From the NCBI GenBank assembly GCA_948144175.1, contig CANXME010002050.1, forward strand, positions 372,001 to 436,000: 64,000 bases of DNA. The letters are read 5' to 3'. The number at the start of each line of letters is the position of its first letter. Within the stretch, counting starts at the first letter, position 1. A program made the translations under genes and the position numbers. Source of the stretch: Closterium sp. NIES-65 (lineage: Eukaryota > Streptophyta > Zygnematophyceae > Desmidiales > Closteriaceae). The notes beneath the pieces were generated by a model, which did not search any database, was not told the origin of the DNA, and saw only the letters and a program-made list of their open reading frames with translations. Below are positions 53,031 to 64,000 of this stretch, piece by piece.

Positions 53031-53645
53031 GACGTGATTTTCTACGAACGACTCACCCTCTCAACATACCTTGCCAGCCTGGAAGAAGACCGAGACCCCA
53101 CAGGCGGATTTCATGGTGACCGAGCCTTCGCTTCGGCAGCAAACGAAGCTGAATGGGACGAGCAGAACGTGGACGGAGCTTCGGAGGAAGCCGGACCTCT
53201 TCCGTACTGCTCAGTGGACATTCCCATGGATGACGAGAACCCTCGCGAAAGCATCAACGCCGAAACCTACTGTCACTTCGCCGACAACGGTTACGTTAGA
53301 CCCGCAAGAGTCAACACCGACGAAGCACAATGCATAGGACCCAATTTGATACCTGACCCAGAAGCAGGAGACGAAGTAGCTTATCCCGAGAACGCAAATC
53401 TCCCCCGCTACACACAAAGTGGGTTACAGATACTGGGACTCGTCACTGCCATCCACGGAGCAGCGCCACCTAAGGAGCCTGCCACGGTTCAGCAGGCTCT
53501 GGGGAGGGGGGAGCAGAGGGAAAAATGGCGCAAAGCCATGGACAAGGAGTTAAAGGCGCAGGAAAAACACAACACGTGGAAAGTCGTACCCATCAGAGTG
53601 GCACGCAACAAGACAATACTCATCGAGAAGTGGGTTTTTCGTGTA
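53031..53645 (+). pseudogene. Element A integrase-RT linker, left copy
   Basis: Acidic linker then the RT start (KWRKAMDKELKAQEKHNTWK, KWVFRV). It ends abruptly at about 53645 where the B3 fragment begins. The 53187-53645 part is duplicated at 56059-56514. Confidence 0.82.
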
Positions 53646-53659
53646 ATAGACACAGCATA

Positions 53660-55031
53660 CATGGTAGAAAGAATAGCATCAAAATCAAGATCATAGATGG
53701 CAACACCCGCCCTATACAGCTCGCCCCAGCGAGGAATCTCTGTGGCCGCCGGGAACTGGTGACGCCACGCGTCCGCCAGGCGGCCAATGCAGCGCTGAGT
53801 GGGGTGCGCACCCCCACACTGCTCACCCGCACGGTCGCTGGTGCGCAGGACGTAGGTGCACGGACCAAAACCCCCACCCTGCTGGCGTGCAGTGTACCAC
53901 TCACGGAGCTGCTGAGGGGACAGGGTCTCACGACCGCGCTGCTGCTGCTGGCGCGGACCACCACCGGAGCCACTCCTCTGCGTAGACCCGCGACCAGCTC
54001 CACCGCCACCCCCGCCGCCTCCGCCGCCTCCGCCGCCGCCGCTACTACCGCTGCCTCCGCCGCCTCCTCCACCGCCGCCACCTCCGCCACCTCCGCTCCC
54101 ACCGCCACCGCCGCCGCCGCCTCCGCCTCCACTGCCGCCACCGACACCTCCGCCCCCACCTCCACTCCCACCGCCACCCCCACTCCCCCCGCCGCCTCCA
54201 CCTCCACCTCCACCGCCCCCGCTCGCCCCTCCAGTGCCCCTGCCCCCCTTGCCCTTGCCAGAGCAACGTCTCCCGCTAGGGGCAGACGCCGCACCGACCG
54301 ACTCAAGACCAAGGAGGTCGGCCGCAGCAGCAGAGGCAACAGAGGGCAGAAGGGGGGAGGGGGAACACCCCTCAAAGATGGGGGTGCGCGGGTCACCACG
54401 AGAGGCCCCTACAGCGACTATGCTCTTCTCGGCCGCTAGGAGGGACTTCTCGAGGAGGTCAACAGTGAGAGTGGTGGGACAGACTGAGAGGAAGTGGTCC
54501 CTGACTACGCGAAGGGAGTCAGGGAGGCGAGTGACTAAGTAGTAGAGAGTGATGTACATGGGGGGGGGGGTTCTTCGCGCAGAAGTCAGCAGGAAGTGCA
54601 GCGCGGTAGCGAGTGTCACTAGTGCGGAGGTGCGTAATGAGGTCAGCGACTGTGGGAAAGGCAGCAAGGTCAGGGAAGAGGTACGGTAGCATGAGGCGGC
54701 TCAGTGCAGCAGTGGCAGGGGAAGAGTAGCGCGCAACTACAGCGTCGTACAAGGTCTGAGCACTCTTGTACTGACTAAAGTGCGCACGCTCAGTGGTAGG
54801 GAGGTGGCGACGCACAGCAAGACGTGCAGCAGCATCACGAGTGGCCCACTGTGAGCGAACGGTGGCGTCGGCATCGGCAGCAGGGGTAGGGGAAGCACCA
54901 GAGGTGAGGTCAAAGAGGGAGAGACCGTCTGCCCTATCGCACTGTAGGAAAAGTTGCAGGTCATCTACCCAGACGTCAAAGTCAATGGCCCGACCCTCAG
55001 CGTCAAAAGTGAGAACACTGGGGGTAGCCAT
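53660..55031 (-). pseudogene. B3 gag
   Basis: Begins MATPSVLTFDAEGRAIDFDV, with an intact start codon, unlike B1. One frameshift falls in a run of C (sense strand) at about 54560. The Gly-rich tract spans about 54000-54230, followed by the REWYTARQQ segment and the Cys/His motif. Confidence 0.85.
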
Positions 55032-55169
55032 GACAGCAGTAGACTAGCAGCGCTAATTGTAGAGTAGGGGCAGTGCGGTGACAGAGGCGCTGCTCTTACC
55101 AGACAGGGCGGTTTGGGCAGCTCGGGCAGCTCGGCAGCAACTGCAGCTCGGCGGCACCCGCGGCTCGGC

Positions 55170-55850
55170 TCCTCAGCTGCTCAGGCGGCTCAGGCGGCTC
55201 GGGCGGCTCGGGCGGCTCGGGCGGCTCGGGCGGCTTGGGCGGCGTAGCGGCGCGGGCGGCTCGGCTGCGTAGGCGTTCGGGCAGGGCCGTAGGTAGGGCG
55301 GCGGGGCCGGGTCGAAGGTAGGGCGACAGGGCCGGTGCGAAGGTAAGGCGACGGGGCCGGGGCCGGGCCGTAGGTAGGGCGACGGGGCCGGGGCCGGGTC
55401 GTAGGTAGGGCGACGAGGCCGGGGCCGGGCTGTAGGTAGGGCGATGGGGCCGGGGCCGGGCCGCAAGTAGGGCGACGGGGCCGGGGCCGGGCCGTAGGTA
55501 GGGCGACGGGGCCGGGTCGAAGGTAGGGCGACGGGGCCGGTGCGCAGGTAGGGCGACGGGGCCGGGGCCGGGGCCGGGTCGTAGGTAGGGCGACGGGGCC
55601 GGGTCGAAGGTAGGGCGACGGGGCCGGTGCGCAGGTAGGGCGACGGGGCCGTGGCCGGGCCGCAAGTAGGGCGACGAGGCCGGGGTCGCAAGGGGGGGCG
55701 ACGGGGCCGGGGTCGCAAGTAGGGCGACGGGGCCAGGGCGCACGTAGGGCGACGAGGCCGGGGTGCAGGTAGGGCGACAGAGCCGAGGCGCAGGTAGGGC
55801 GACGGGGCCGGGGCGCAGCTAGGAAAGGGGAGCGCGACTCGGGGTGCACG
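55170..55850. repeat. GC-rich tandem leader of B3
   Basis: GGGCGGCTC units (55170-55250), then AGGTAGGGCGACGGGGCCGG-type units to 55820. Same two-block plan as in B1. Confidence 0.85.
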
Positions 55851-56058
55851 CACTCCGGGCAGGAAAAAAATATTTCGAGTTGGTGGTCCCTAGGCACAGT
55901 TCCCACGAGGGAACCTGCTCGATACCATGAGAAGATTGAAACGAGAATGAATGAACTATGAATGAACAGAGTACAAGTGCTAACCCTAATTGGGTTGTAC
56001 CCCTTATGGGCTACCCCACTATAGCCTACACAATAAGCACAAGCTATATGTTTTGACA

Positions 56059-57230
56059 GCCGGACCTCTTCCGTACTGCTTAGTGGACATTCCCATGGAT
56101 GACGACAACCCTCGCGAAAGCATCAACGCCGAAACCTACTATCACTTCGCCGACAACGGTTACGTTAGACCCGCAAGAGTCAACACCGACGAAGCAGAAT
56201 GCATAGGACCCAGTTTGATACCTGACCCAGAAGCAGGAGACGAAGTAGCTTATCCCGAGAACGCAAATCTCCCCCGCTACACACAAAGTGGGTTACAGAT
56301 ACTGGGACTCATCACTGCCATCCACGGAGCAGCGCCACCTAAGGAGCGTGCCACGGCTCAGCAGGCTCTGGGGGGGGGAGCACAGGGAAAAATGGCGCAA
56401 AGCCATGGACAAGGAGTTAAAGGCACAGGAAGAACACAACACCTGGAAAGTCGTACCCATCAGAGTGGCACGCAACAAGACAATACTCATCGGGAAGTGG
56501 GTTTTTCGTGTAAAAACGTTGGCAGACGGAACCATTGACAAATTTAAGGCGCGCTGGGTCGTACGTGGCTTCGATCAAGAGCACGGACGAGACTTCAGTG
56601 AAACGTTCGCGCCGATCAGCTGACACACCTCACTACCGATTCTCCTCGCGATAGCCGCTATGAAGCGAAAGAAGCTGTGACAAATCGATGTCTCCAACGC
56701 CTTCCTTTACGCCCCTGTTGACGCTGAAATCTTCGTCGAACAACCACATGGGTCTAATGAAGACCCTAACCAAGTCTATCAGCCACCAAAATCCCTATAC
56801 GAGATCAAGCAGGCTCCGAGGTTGTGGTAGCAGTACCTACACGCCCGGCTAATTCGTATCGGATTCCGTCAACTGCCGCACGATCAAGGGATGTACTGAC
56901 TCACCAAAGGCGCCGACTACATTCTGCTCATCGCCTACATAGACGACTTTTCATCGGCTCGACTGACGGTATTACAACCTGGTTCGAAGGGGAGCTGTAG
57001 CAGGATCTCACACTCACCGTCTCCTCCACCGTGACGCAGTACCTCGGACTCAACATACAGGAAGGAGAAAACGTGATCCACCTCAGCGCTGCGAAATACG
57101 CCGACACCATTGCGAAATGCTTTGGATCAACTCCGTTCATAATCTCCACGCCATATTGCTACACCGATGGAAACCGCAAGGAAGCCTTCGCTCCACTCAA
57201 ACCCGCCGGCATACGCGACTATTAACGAAA
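56059..57230 (+). pseudogene. Element A reverse transcriptase, right copy
   Basis: Repeats the linker and RT start of 53187-53645, then continues properly with FKARWVVRGFDQEHGRDF. RT motifs include QIDVSNAFLYAPVDAEIF and YIDDF. Stops lie at 56622, 56678, 56828 and 56897. Confidence 0.85.
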
Positions 57231-57419
57231 GCCGGGATGTTTACTTTTCGCAGCCGTCACCTGCCGACCTGACCTATCGTACTCCGCGAGCCAACTTCCC
57301 AGCTACCTCAAGAAGCCTGAAGCAGACCACATGGCCGAGCTCGACCGCACTCTTCACTAACTTGTCAGTACTTTGACGATCGGCCCGACCTACTACAAAA
57401 ACGGAACCTCGACACCTAA

Positions 57420-57900
57420 GCTATTGGCTATGTAGACGCCGACCATGCCGACGACGCCGACAATAGGCGCTCGCGTACCGGCTACATCTATCAACTTGAA
57501 CCTATCGGGCCTATCTCGTGGCAGTCGAGCAAACAGGAACTAATCGCCCTCTCCTCAGTTGAAGCAGAATATATTGCACTCTGCTTGGCCACCAAGGAAG
57601 GACTGTACCTTCGCGAATTGCTGGAAGAAGCGAAGTTGGCCCAGTTACCTAGCTTCTCTCTGTTCTGCAACAACCAATCTGCAATTTGGATAGCGAACAA
57701 GAACGGGTTCGCGAACCGGACGAAGCACATCGCCCTGCGATATTTCTATGTAAAAGACGAGTTCGAGAAGGGGAGACTCGAGCTATCCTAGTGCCCCACG
57801 TCCGAGATGGCAGCTGATTACTTGAACAAGAAGCTCGGAAAGCAGAAGTTTGAGTACTGCATGCTGCTGACTGGACAAAGCCACGTCACCTGCAGCAACA
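57420..57900 (+). pseudogene. Element A RNase H
   Basis: Contains RSRTGYIYQL, the VEAEYIALCLATKE core and NRTKHIALRYFYVKDE, then a TAG at 57789 before the terminal motif. Confidence 0.85.
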
Positions 57901-58362
57901 CTCCAGAAGCGAAGGGGAGTGTTGGAAACATGTAACTTAATGCTTCTGATGTGTCGGAACATCAAAAGGTAAACGAAGCAAATAACAACGAAGCAACGGT
58001 GAGTCAACCGAGGAGGTTGACAAAATGTAACTGCTGGAGGTTAGGCGGAGGTCAAAGGTCAGCGACCTTTGACTCGACAAATGCAGCGCGACAGCAAGGA
58101 AAAACAACTGGCTCAGTATTGAGGAGTTTCCCGAGTCGTCACTGTATTGAACCGCAACAGCAACAGTAAAACAGTTATTGCACCCTTTGATATTCCTTGT
58201 AATCTTATAAAAACTTGTATTACTTCTTTATAATTAATCAATCTTGCCCTCACATACCAGCACAAGGTGTTTCAACAATTTATCACTAAACGCTTCCACA
58301 ATACAACATCTTCATCGGAGTTTTAGCCTTGAAAGATCCTAATGGCTTTTCTTAGCTGAACG

Positions 58363-58812
58363 CTCAGTATGTGCTAGCAGCAACCAAGCTCGAGGCCAAA
58401 ATTGCGCAAGATTACTAATCCTGCGTGGGGGTTGGTGAACTCAAAAGTCGAGCGTAGTGGCTTGTCTGGTTTCGCTGGAACACTTGTTTTTTTGCCGAGT
58501 CAGCAAGCTTCCTGGGGGGAACGTGTGTTTGGGGACCTCGAGCCCCAAATTGCAGTGAGTGCAGCTTCGACTAATCAAGTTGCATTGCCTCTAAAGTAAC
58601 GTGTAGGTTGCAAGCAGGCACGGAGTGACGCGGTGTCGGTTGTGAGTACTCACGTGGTGGCGTTGAAGGGCATCATTACGAAATTGGGTGTATCATTACA
58701 AAATTTCTAGGAAACTTTCTCTCGGTAAGTAGAGTTTTCGAAGGGGGGGGAGGGGTTCCCTGTACGCTGTTCATGGTAATCTTTGTTGAAAGGTAAGTGA
58801 CTGGAGTGAGTA
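58363..58812. other. Unannotated stretch between element A and Tigger element
   Basis: It has a G-run near 58745. I see no gene or element end except the TA at 58811-58812. Confidence 0.4.
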
Positions 58813-61537
58813 CCGTATCGCCCCGGATATACCCGCAGACCTATTAAAAGCGCATGCGCTTCTATCTGGGGTAATGCGCTTATGGCCGATCCTCAATTAG
58901 AAGCGCACCCCCTAAAATTCGTTACTTATTATAAGAGCACCCTTGCTGTATAGACAAGAATGTATGTCAAGCTTTTCCACTTTTTTTACTATCATCATCA
59001 AAACTACATTTTACTATCTAAATTTTTCCACTAAACCCTCTACTTTGTGGGACAGCTGGCTTCTCCGGTGCGCCATCACTAGTCCGTCTTCGCTCCCGTT
59101 AAGGGAATTGCTGATGCCGCACGTGAGGAATGCTTCCTTAATCAGGTCGGTAGGCACAGCTTTCCACGCCCATGAAATCCACCTGAGCACCACCTCCGGA
59201 GGTGGTTTCTTGATGTTCCTTGCACCAAACGCAAGGGAGTGGGGAACACGTGAATCCACAAGCAGGCAGACAAGCACACGAAGGGGTCACGGGAGGACAT
59301 TTAGCTGACCTGTAGGTGTCAAAATGCTCATGCCGTCTTGCTCAAACCAGGTCTGGTACTGCTGCCGAGCACTCGCTTTGAAGCTCTTGTTGATAGACAC
59401 ATCGAGCGGCTGCAAGTATGCCGTACATCCCGCCGAGAGATCGCCGGCAAGATGTTGAGCACCGCAAATCTCGCCTTGACTTCGGGTGTCAGGTGACCAC
59501 GGTAGGAATCGAGTACCAGCATGGCGCTCCGGCTCTGCACGCCGAGTTTTGGTTTCAAGAACGGCACCACGCCCGCATCGAGCCACTGGATGACGCCCGC
59601 GGCCTCCATCCACACGTTCGCTTGGCAGCCGCCACGACATCGGCACACAAGCAAGCGGTGGTTAATTAATATTTTGTTTTTATCGTCCAAAACATGCGCA
59701 TTAACATATTCTTACCGTTCGGGAAGTCACCCTTTGGGAGAGTCTTGCGCTTGAAAGCACCCACGGCTTCAACTTCTCGCCCGTCGTCGTGTACGCCAGC
59801 ATCACTGTGACTCTTTATTTATGGTAACCACCACTGCGGATGGGCACCGACTTTACGCCTGTCTGCTCCACCTGGTAGTCGCCGGCATCTCCAACCACAA
59901 AGGCGTCTGGTCGGCGTTGATGATGTACCGATTCTCGATGTCGTACTCGTTGCGTGCGTCGCGGACGTACTGCCAAAATTCCTTGCATTGCTTAGCCACA
60001 TCTGCGCACGGGGAGGGAGGGATAGATAGAAGAGTGGATGAGTACCGCTACAAGACAAAGATACATGGGCGGATGAAAGTACACGGATAGATACAAGATA
60101 AAGATACACTGGCGATGACAGTGCACGGACAGGCACTTATGCTGCTGTGTCTTTTGCAGCCACCTTAGTTTTCATGCGCACGGTGAGGTTCCACTGCTTG
60201 CGGAACCGCTCCGACCAGCGCTGACTCCCTTTCCACTTGACTTCCGGGAACAACACCTTCATCATTTTGCGTGACCATTCTTGCAGCCGGCTGACTGATA
60301 CTGCCACACCGCGGCGTCGCCAGTACAGGAGTTGGTCGTACACCTTCAGCTCCATAGGTCTGTACCAGGAAGATCTTTCGCGCCCATGAAGTCGACACCG
60401 TGCGCTGTGTGTAGCCTTGAGCTGATCCGCTTGGGTTTTCCACTCCATCAGGCATTTGCGGTGTATGCCAGCCTCCCACGCGACCTCGCTTATCGATGCC
60501 GCAAGCTCCAACCGAACGAGCCACCTTAGTTTCTCCTGGTTCGCCGTCGCCGTCGCCGGTGTTATGTTTATTGGCGGCCATGTCATCGTCGGCGCCCACA
60601 GGCGACTCGTCCCACATGCAAGCTTTAGGATCTCCCCACCGCGGTGCAAGTGGCGGAGCATGGATGAACACATCGGGGGCCTTGGGTGTATCTGGTTTAG
60701 ACAGCCACTCGTCGAAAGTTGCTGGTAAATGCAGCTGGAGCACGGGCCATTGATGAGAAGTACTCGCATTAGGAACAGGAGGATTCGAAGGATTCGGAGG
60801 AGCGGGAGGAGCAGGAGGAGTGGGAGGTGCAGGAGGAGCAGGCGGAGCAGGCGGTGCAGGGGGTGCATGTGGCACTGGAGGCGCTGGTGGCTCATGGCTA
60901 TACCACCCGTCCGCGGGAAGTCGCCACGGGCGAGTTGGTTTCTTCTTGAAGAGGAAGTGCGTCCCACTGAATTCCGCCATGGATCGCCAGCTAGGCGGGC
61001 TAGACAGGAAATTGAATTAAAAACAATGAAGAGGAGGGTGCACGATCGGGCATCGACGGGGACCCTGTAGGGTTGGCGGCTCGGGGTCCTCGTCAATGTC
61101 ACGCGGGAAACCCCCCCCTAGCCCCCGTAGAGGAACCTGGGTGGCAGCATCTACGCTGCGGTGGCAGGGAATCTTTCCCACCCTTTGAGAGGGTTCGGAA
61201 GAAATGCACATGCCACGCAGCGCATGCGGCCATGATTGGGCCGCACGGCAACATCCCCGTCACTGCTGTCACGTTCAATGGTTCTAGACAAACATGTGCG
61301 GTGGGAAACCGAACCACAGTTGTTTTTGTCTGTAAACCATGCACGATCCCACTTGTTGCATGGTAGGTTGAATTCGCCTTATTGAGGGCTTCGTTTTGGT
61401 ATGTTTAAAAGTGAATTTCATTTTCCCCCTATTACAAACGCCTGCGCTTATAAATTCGACTCAATTTTAAGCGCACCCCCCCCCGAAAATACTGTTTTAT
61501 TATAAGCGCACCTGCGCTTATATCCGGGGTAATACGT
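58813..61537 (-). mobile_element. Pogo/Tigger-type DNA transposon
   Basis: Termini CCGTATCGCCCCGGATATA and, inverted, ACGTATTACCCCGGATATA, flanked by TA on both sides (58811-58812 and 61538-61539). The subterminal regions carry AAGCGCA repeats in both orientations. It is about 2.7 kb with a damaged transposase on the minus strand. Confidence 0.85.
59025..60980 (-). pseudogene. Pogo/Tigger transposase
   Basis: An N-terminal proline/alanine-rich stretch (about 60900-60760) is followed by a psq-type helix-turn-helix (LELAASISEVAWEAGIHRK), then a CENP-B-type domain with RWSERFRKQWNLTVRMK. The nuclease shows the first Asp in YIINADQTPLWLEMP, the second in MLVLDSYRGHLTPEV and the third in LQPLDVSINKSFKA. 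A C-terminal segment PPPEVVLRWISWAW lies at 59230-59190. The pieces lie in different frames, so it has frameshifts or introns. Confidence 0.85.
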
Positions 61538-61899
61538 TAGGTTAGGTCAAGGCACGGGTACAAGACAAGTGTCGAGAGAAAATGTTGTACCCCTAAGGCA
61601 TAACCAAGTACACGCTAAACTAACATATGCAATATAACTTTGACACACCCCCATAGCCTAAGTGAGATGCATCAAACCAAATGCAACAAGCATGTGGTCA
61701 GACCAGTCTAGAGAAGAAAGCTAGATAGAGCTCAGGGTGGATCTCAAGATCACCACACATTCTGAGCACAAGCAAGCGGTCACAAGGCCAGTTGACATGG
61801 AGAGTTCATAAAAGCAAGTGCAGTATACCGATCACAACCTAACAAGAGCAAACATGCAGGTATAATCATATATATCAGTGTACAACAAGTTCAAGGCAA

Positions 61900-63313
61900 G
61901 ATTAAGAGACAAGCAAGTGAGGTAGAGTGGGCACAAGCCCAAAAGCAGTGCAGAAATGCTGATGATTACTAGACCCAAGGACCTTGGTGAAGACATCAGC
62001 AGCGTTGGCCTGTGTGGACACGTAAGCAAGACAAAGCTCACTACGCTACTGCAGCTCTCGCATGAGGAAGTAACGGAGAGCAATATGCTTTGTTCTGTGC
62101 TCCAGTCTCTTGTCCTGACACAAGGCAATCATGGCCTTTTTGTCAATGAACGAGGTCGCTCACCCAAGTTGGTCAGCAGGTAGGTCAGCTGGCGGAGCTC
62201 CTATGCAGCCATAGCCCCAGCGTAGATCTCGGCCTCAAAGCTGGAACTGAGAACAGAAGAAGAGCGAGTGGACCTCCATGAGAAAGAACCAGTGTCGAGG
62301 CTGAAACTGTACCCCTGTGTCGACCGTTGAGTCGTCTGGTCGTCAGCCTAAGAAGCGTCTGAGCGACCGGTGAGAACAACTGAACCCCGACCTCTAGGCA
62401 CGAGCCCCATGCCTGATGTACTGCACAAGTAACACAATACCCTCTTTGCATCTTCCCAGTGAACCTTTCGGTGTCTACAGAGAGCAACGTAGCGAGCCAA
62501 GAGGCTGAGAGGGAATGCGAGGTTGGGTCGTGTGCATGTCATCAGGTACATGAGGCAAACCACAAGCTCTGGGTACGGAGCACTCAGCTCTACGGATTTG
62601 TCCGAAGGTGGAGCTGAGAGCGAGTGGCCGGTAGAAAGAGGAGTGGGCTGTGGAGAGGACCACATGAAGTTGAAGCGCTGAAGGACCTGCTGCACCATGT
62701 GTGACTAAGTGAAGGTGATGGTGTGGCGTGCTCTGTCCCAGGTGATCTGCAAGCCAAGATAGCTCCACAGCTCACCCAGGTCATTGCAAGTGTGTCTCTC
62801 CTACAGCTTCTGCTTCACTAAGGCCAGCGCCTCCGTGTTAGAAGTAGCAAAAATCAAGTCGTCAATGTATACGAGAACGTAGAACGGCGGCAGAGAAGTG
62901 TCTATACGCAGAAACAACGAAGGGTCAGCAAGCGAGGGAGCGAAGCCAAGAACCACAAGTGTAGTCCTCAGTGTGTCGTGCCACTTGCAGGGCGCCTGTC
63001 GTAGGCCGTAGACTGGTCGCCAAAGACTCCACTGGTTACCCTCAGGAAACAACCCAGTGAAGCCACGTGGACGGCGCAACCAGATAGCCTCGTGAAGGCT
63101 GCCCTGCAAGAAAGCTGTCGAGAAGTCGAGGGAGTGCAGCTCGAAGTCGCGCTGTGATGCAACGTGCAGTAGCACCCAAAGAGTGGTCATCTTTGGGGTG
63201 GGGGAGAAGGTTTGAAAGGAGTCGTCCCCCTCCAGCTGACTAAGCCTCGTGCAACGTAACGCGCCTTGAAGACAGACGGAGAACCCGGCGGCCGCTTCAC
63301 CCTGAAAATTCAC
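61900..63313 (-). pseudogene. B4 reverse transcriptase and RNase H
   Basis: RT has SLDFSTAFLQGSLHEAIW and the catalytic box LVYIDDLIFA (intact). Later parts (CLMYLMTCTRPNLAF, FEAEIYAGAM) are separated by stops at about 62704, 62350 and 62203 and by frameshifts. Confidence 0.85.
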
Positions 63314-63410
63314 ATGCCATCGACTATTTTCGCCCTAGGTGGGGGAACCTCGTCGACGTAGGTGCCTGTGGACTTCAAGGAAGCCATCTATGCGTCCGTG
63401 GCATCTGCCA

Positions 63411-63902
63411 CTAAGAGGAGTACAGACCCGTAATCGCCTCTGCGTAAGTGCGCGGGGTCGGGATGTCTGGTACATCCGGGTCTCCCTCAGAGCAAAGTAG
63501 CGTGGACGCGAGATGAGGTGCAGCTGATGCTAGGCACTCTAGCTCAAACTGCCTGTCCTCTAGAACGTCACAGCCAAGGGCAAGCTCACGCCGCTCGGAC
63601 GGAGGACACGAAGAGTAAAAAACAAGACTCGCAGCGTAGTCAAGGCGGCACAAAGCAACAAAGTCAACAAACTCAGCAACTAAGGCATACGGAGCAGCAG
63701 ACTCAAAAGAAGGGTCAGTCACAACCGTGGCAAGGAGACAAGTGATAGTCGGACTGGCTATACGGACAAGGTATGACTCAAGGTCAGGAACGTGAGGAAG
63801 AGAAGTCTCAGGAGGAGACGGGAGGAGATTACGCTGTGGAACAGAGGAAGAACGAAGTGCCATGATGTGTGTGCCAGGGACAGGTGGAGGACGAGGACAC
63901 AC
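63411..63902 (-). pseudogene. B4 linker between integrase and RT
   Basis: Matches the B2 linker (VPGTH-MALR, VTDPSFES, CRLDYA-SLV, GDPDVPDIPTPRTYAEAI). Non-catalytic, proline-rich at its start. The upstream part lies beyond the window. Confidence 0.8.
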
Positions 63903-64000
63903 AGTACGACAAGAACGGGCAGGCGTGATAGGATCTCTACGCTCAGTGAATTGCTGTCACTGCAGTGTGAGGAGCGCGAGCAGGCAGTGGGGAGCCAGGC

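Larger units (their letters stand above)
53646..56058 (-). mobile_element. Copia fragment B3 nested in element A
   Basis: Minus-strand 5' part of a B-family element: LTR at 56058-55928 (131 bp), PBS TGGTATCGAGCAGG, GC-rich leader (about 55860-55080), gag start at 55031, Gly-rich tract, and a break at about 53646 inside gag. Protease, pol and the 3' LTR are missing. Confidence 0.87.
49334..58362 (+). mobile_element. Copia element A, full span with nested B3 fragment
   Basis: LTRs of about 443 bp lie at 49334-49776 and 57920-58362. The PBS TGGTATGAGAGC starts at 49777 and the polypurine tract GAAGGGGAG ends at 57919. The flanks CTTAG and CTCAG are a near-perfect target duplication. The interior has gag, protease, integrase, RT and RNase H in copia order, all broken by stops, and is interrupted between 53645 and 56058 by a piece of a B-type element. 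Confidence 0.9.
61538..64000 (-). mobile_element. Copia element B4, 3' part, running off the window
   Basis: An LTR remnant ends TTTGACA at 61645, followed by a polypurine tract (CTATGGGGGTG on the minus strand). RNase H and RT lie at about 61920-63313, and the integrase-RT linker begins near 63902. It is the same family as B1/B2 but more diverged. Confidence 0.85.

Noticed and set aside
54555..54575. Programmed frameshift site in B3 gag
   Set aside because: The shift is a one-base difference in a C-run compared with B1. Slippage mutation is simpler.

Overview
This window is nuclear DNA from a green plant or streptophyte alga. Evidence: spliceosomal introns in every host gene, a plant-type acid invertase carrying the 9-nt mini-exon for the Asp-Pro-Asn motif, and abundant Ty1/copia, PIF/Harbinger, pogo/Tigger and hAT-type elements. 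GC-rich minisatellites and long C/T-rich sense-strand introns would fit a zygnematophyte such as Closterium, but the species cannot be fixed from sequence alone.

The left half (about 0.4-29.1 kb) holds four host genes whose exons I could join with consistent phase into complete frames. They are ORC6 (minus, 9 exons, about 401 aa), a membrane-anchored acid invertase (plus, 8 exons, 578 aa), an OPT-family oligopeptide transporter (minus, 12 exons, 866 aa) and the ribosome-biogenesis factor RRP36 (minus, 8 exons, 532 aa). ORC6 and the invertase diverge from a shared region of about 720 bp. The invertase and OPT converge with about 260 bp between their stop codons. OPT and RRP36 run in tandem.

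The most striking observation concerns the introns of ORC6, OPT and RRP36. They carry decayed tandem copies of the edges of their own flanking exons, often including the splice site. In several introns this has grown into arrays: seven 5' splice-site copies on a 16-bp period, about nine on a 42-bp period, four tandem copies of one small exon, and six or seven copies of one exon start. The compact invertase gene between them has none. Two hAT-type non-autonomous elements also sit in RRP36 introns.

The right half (about 29.3-64 kb) is a nested repeat region. In order it holds: a Harbinger MITE; a short non-autonomous LTR element (D) inserted in the LTR of a copia element (C); two copia elements of one family (B1 minus, B2 plus) arranged head to head around a shared LTR; a Harbinger transposase gene split by a solo LTR; a 1.5-kb non-autonomous LTR element (E); a 9-kb decayed copia element (A) containing a fragment of a third B copy (B3) and a partial duplication; a pogo/Tigger element with terminal inverted repeats; and a fourth copia copy (B4) running off the right edge. 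No retroelement here has an uninterrupted polyprotein. I saw no tRNA, rRNA or CRISPR array.
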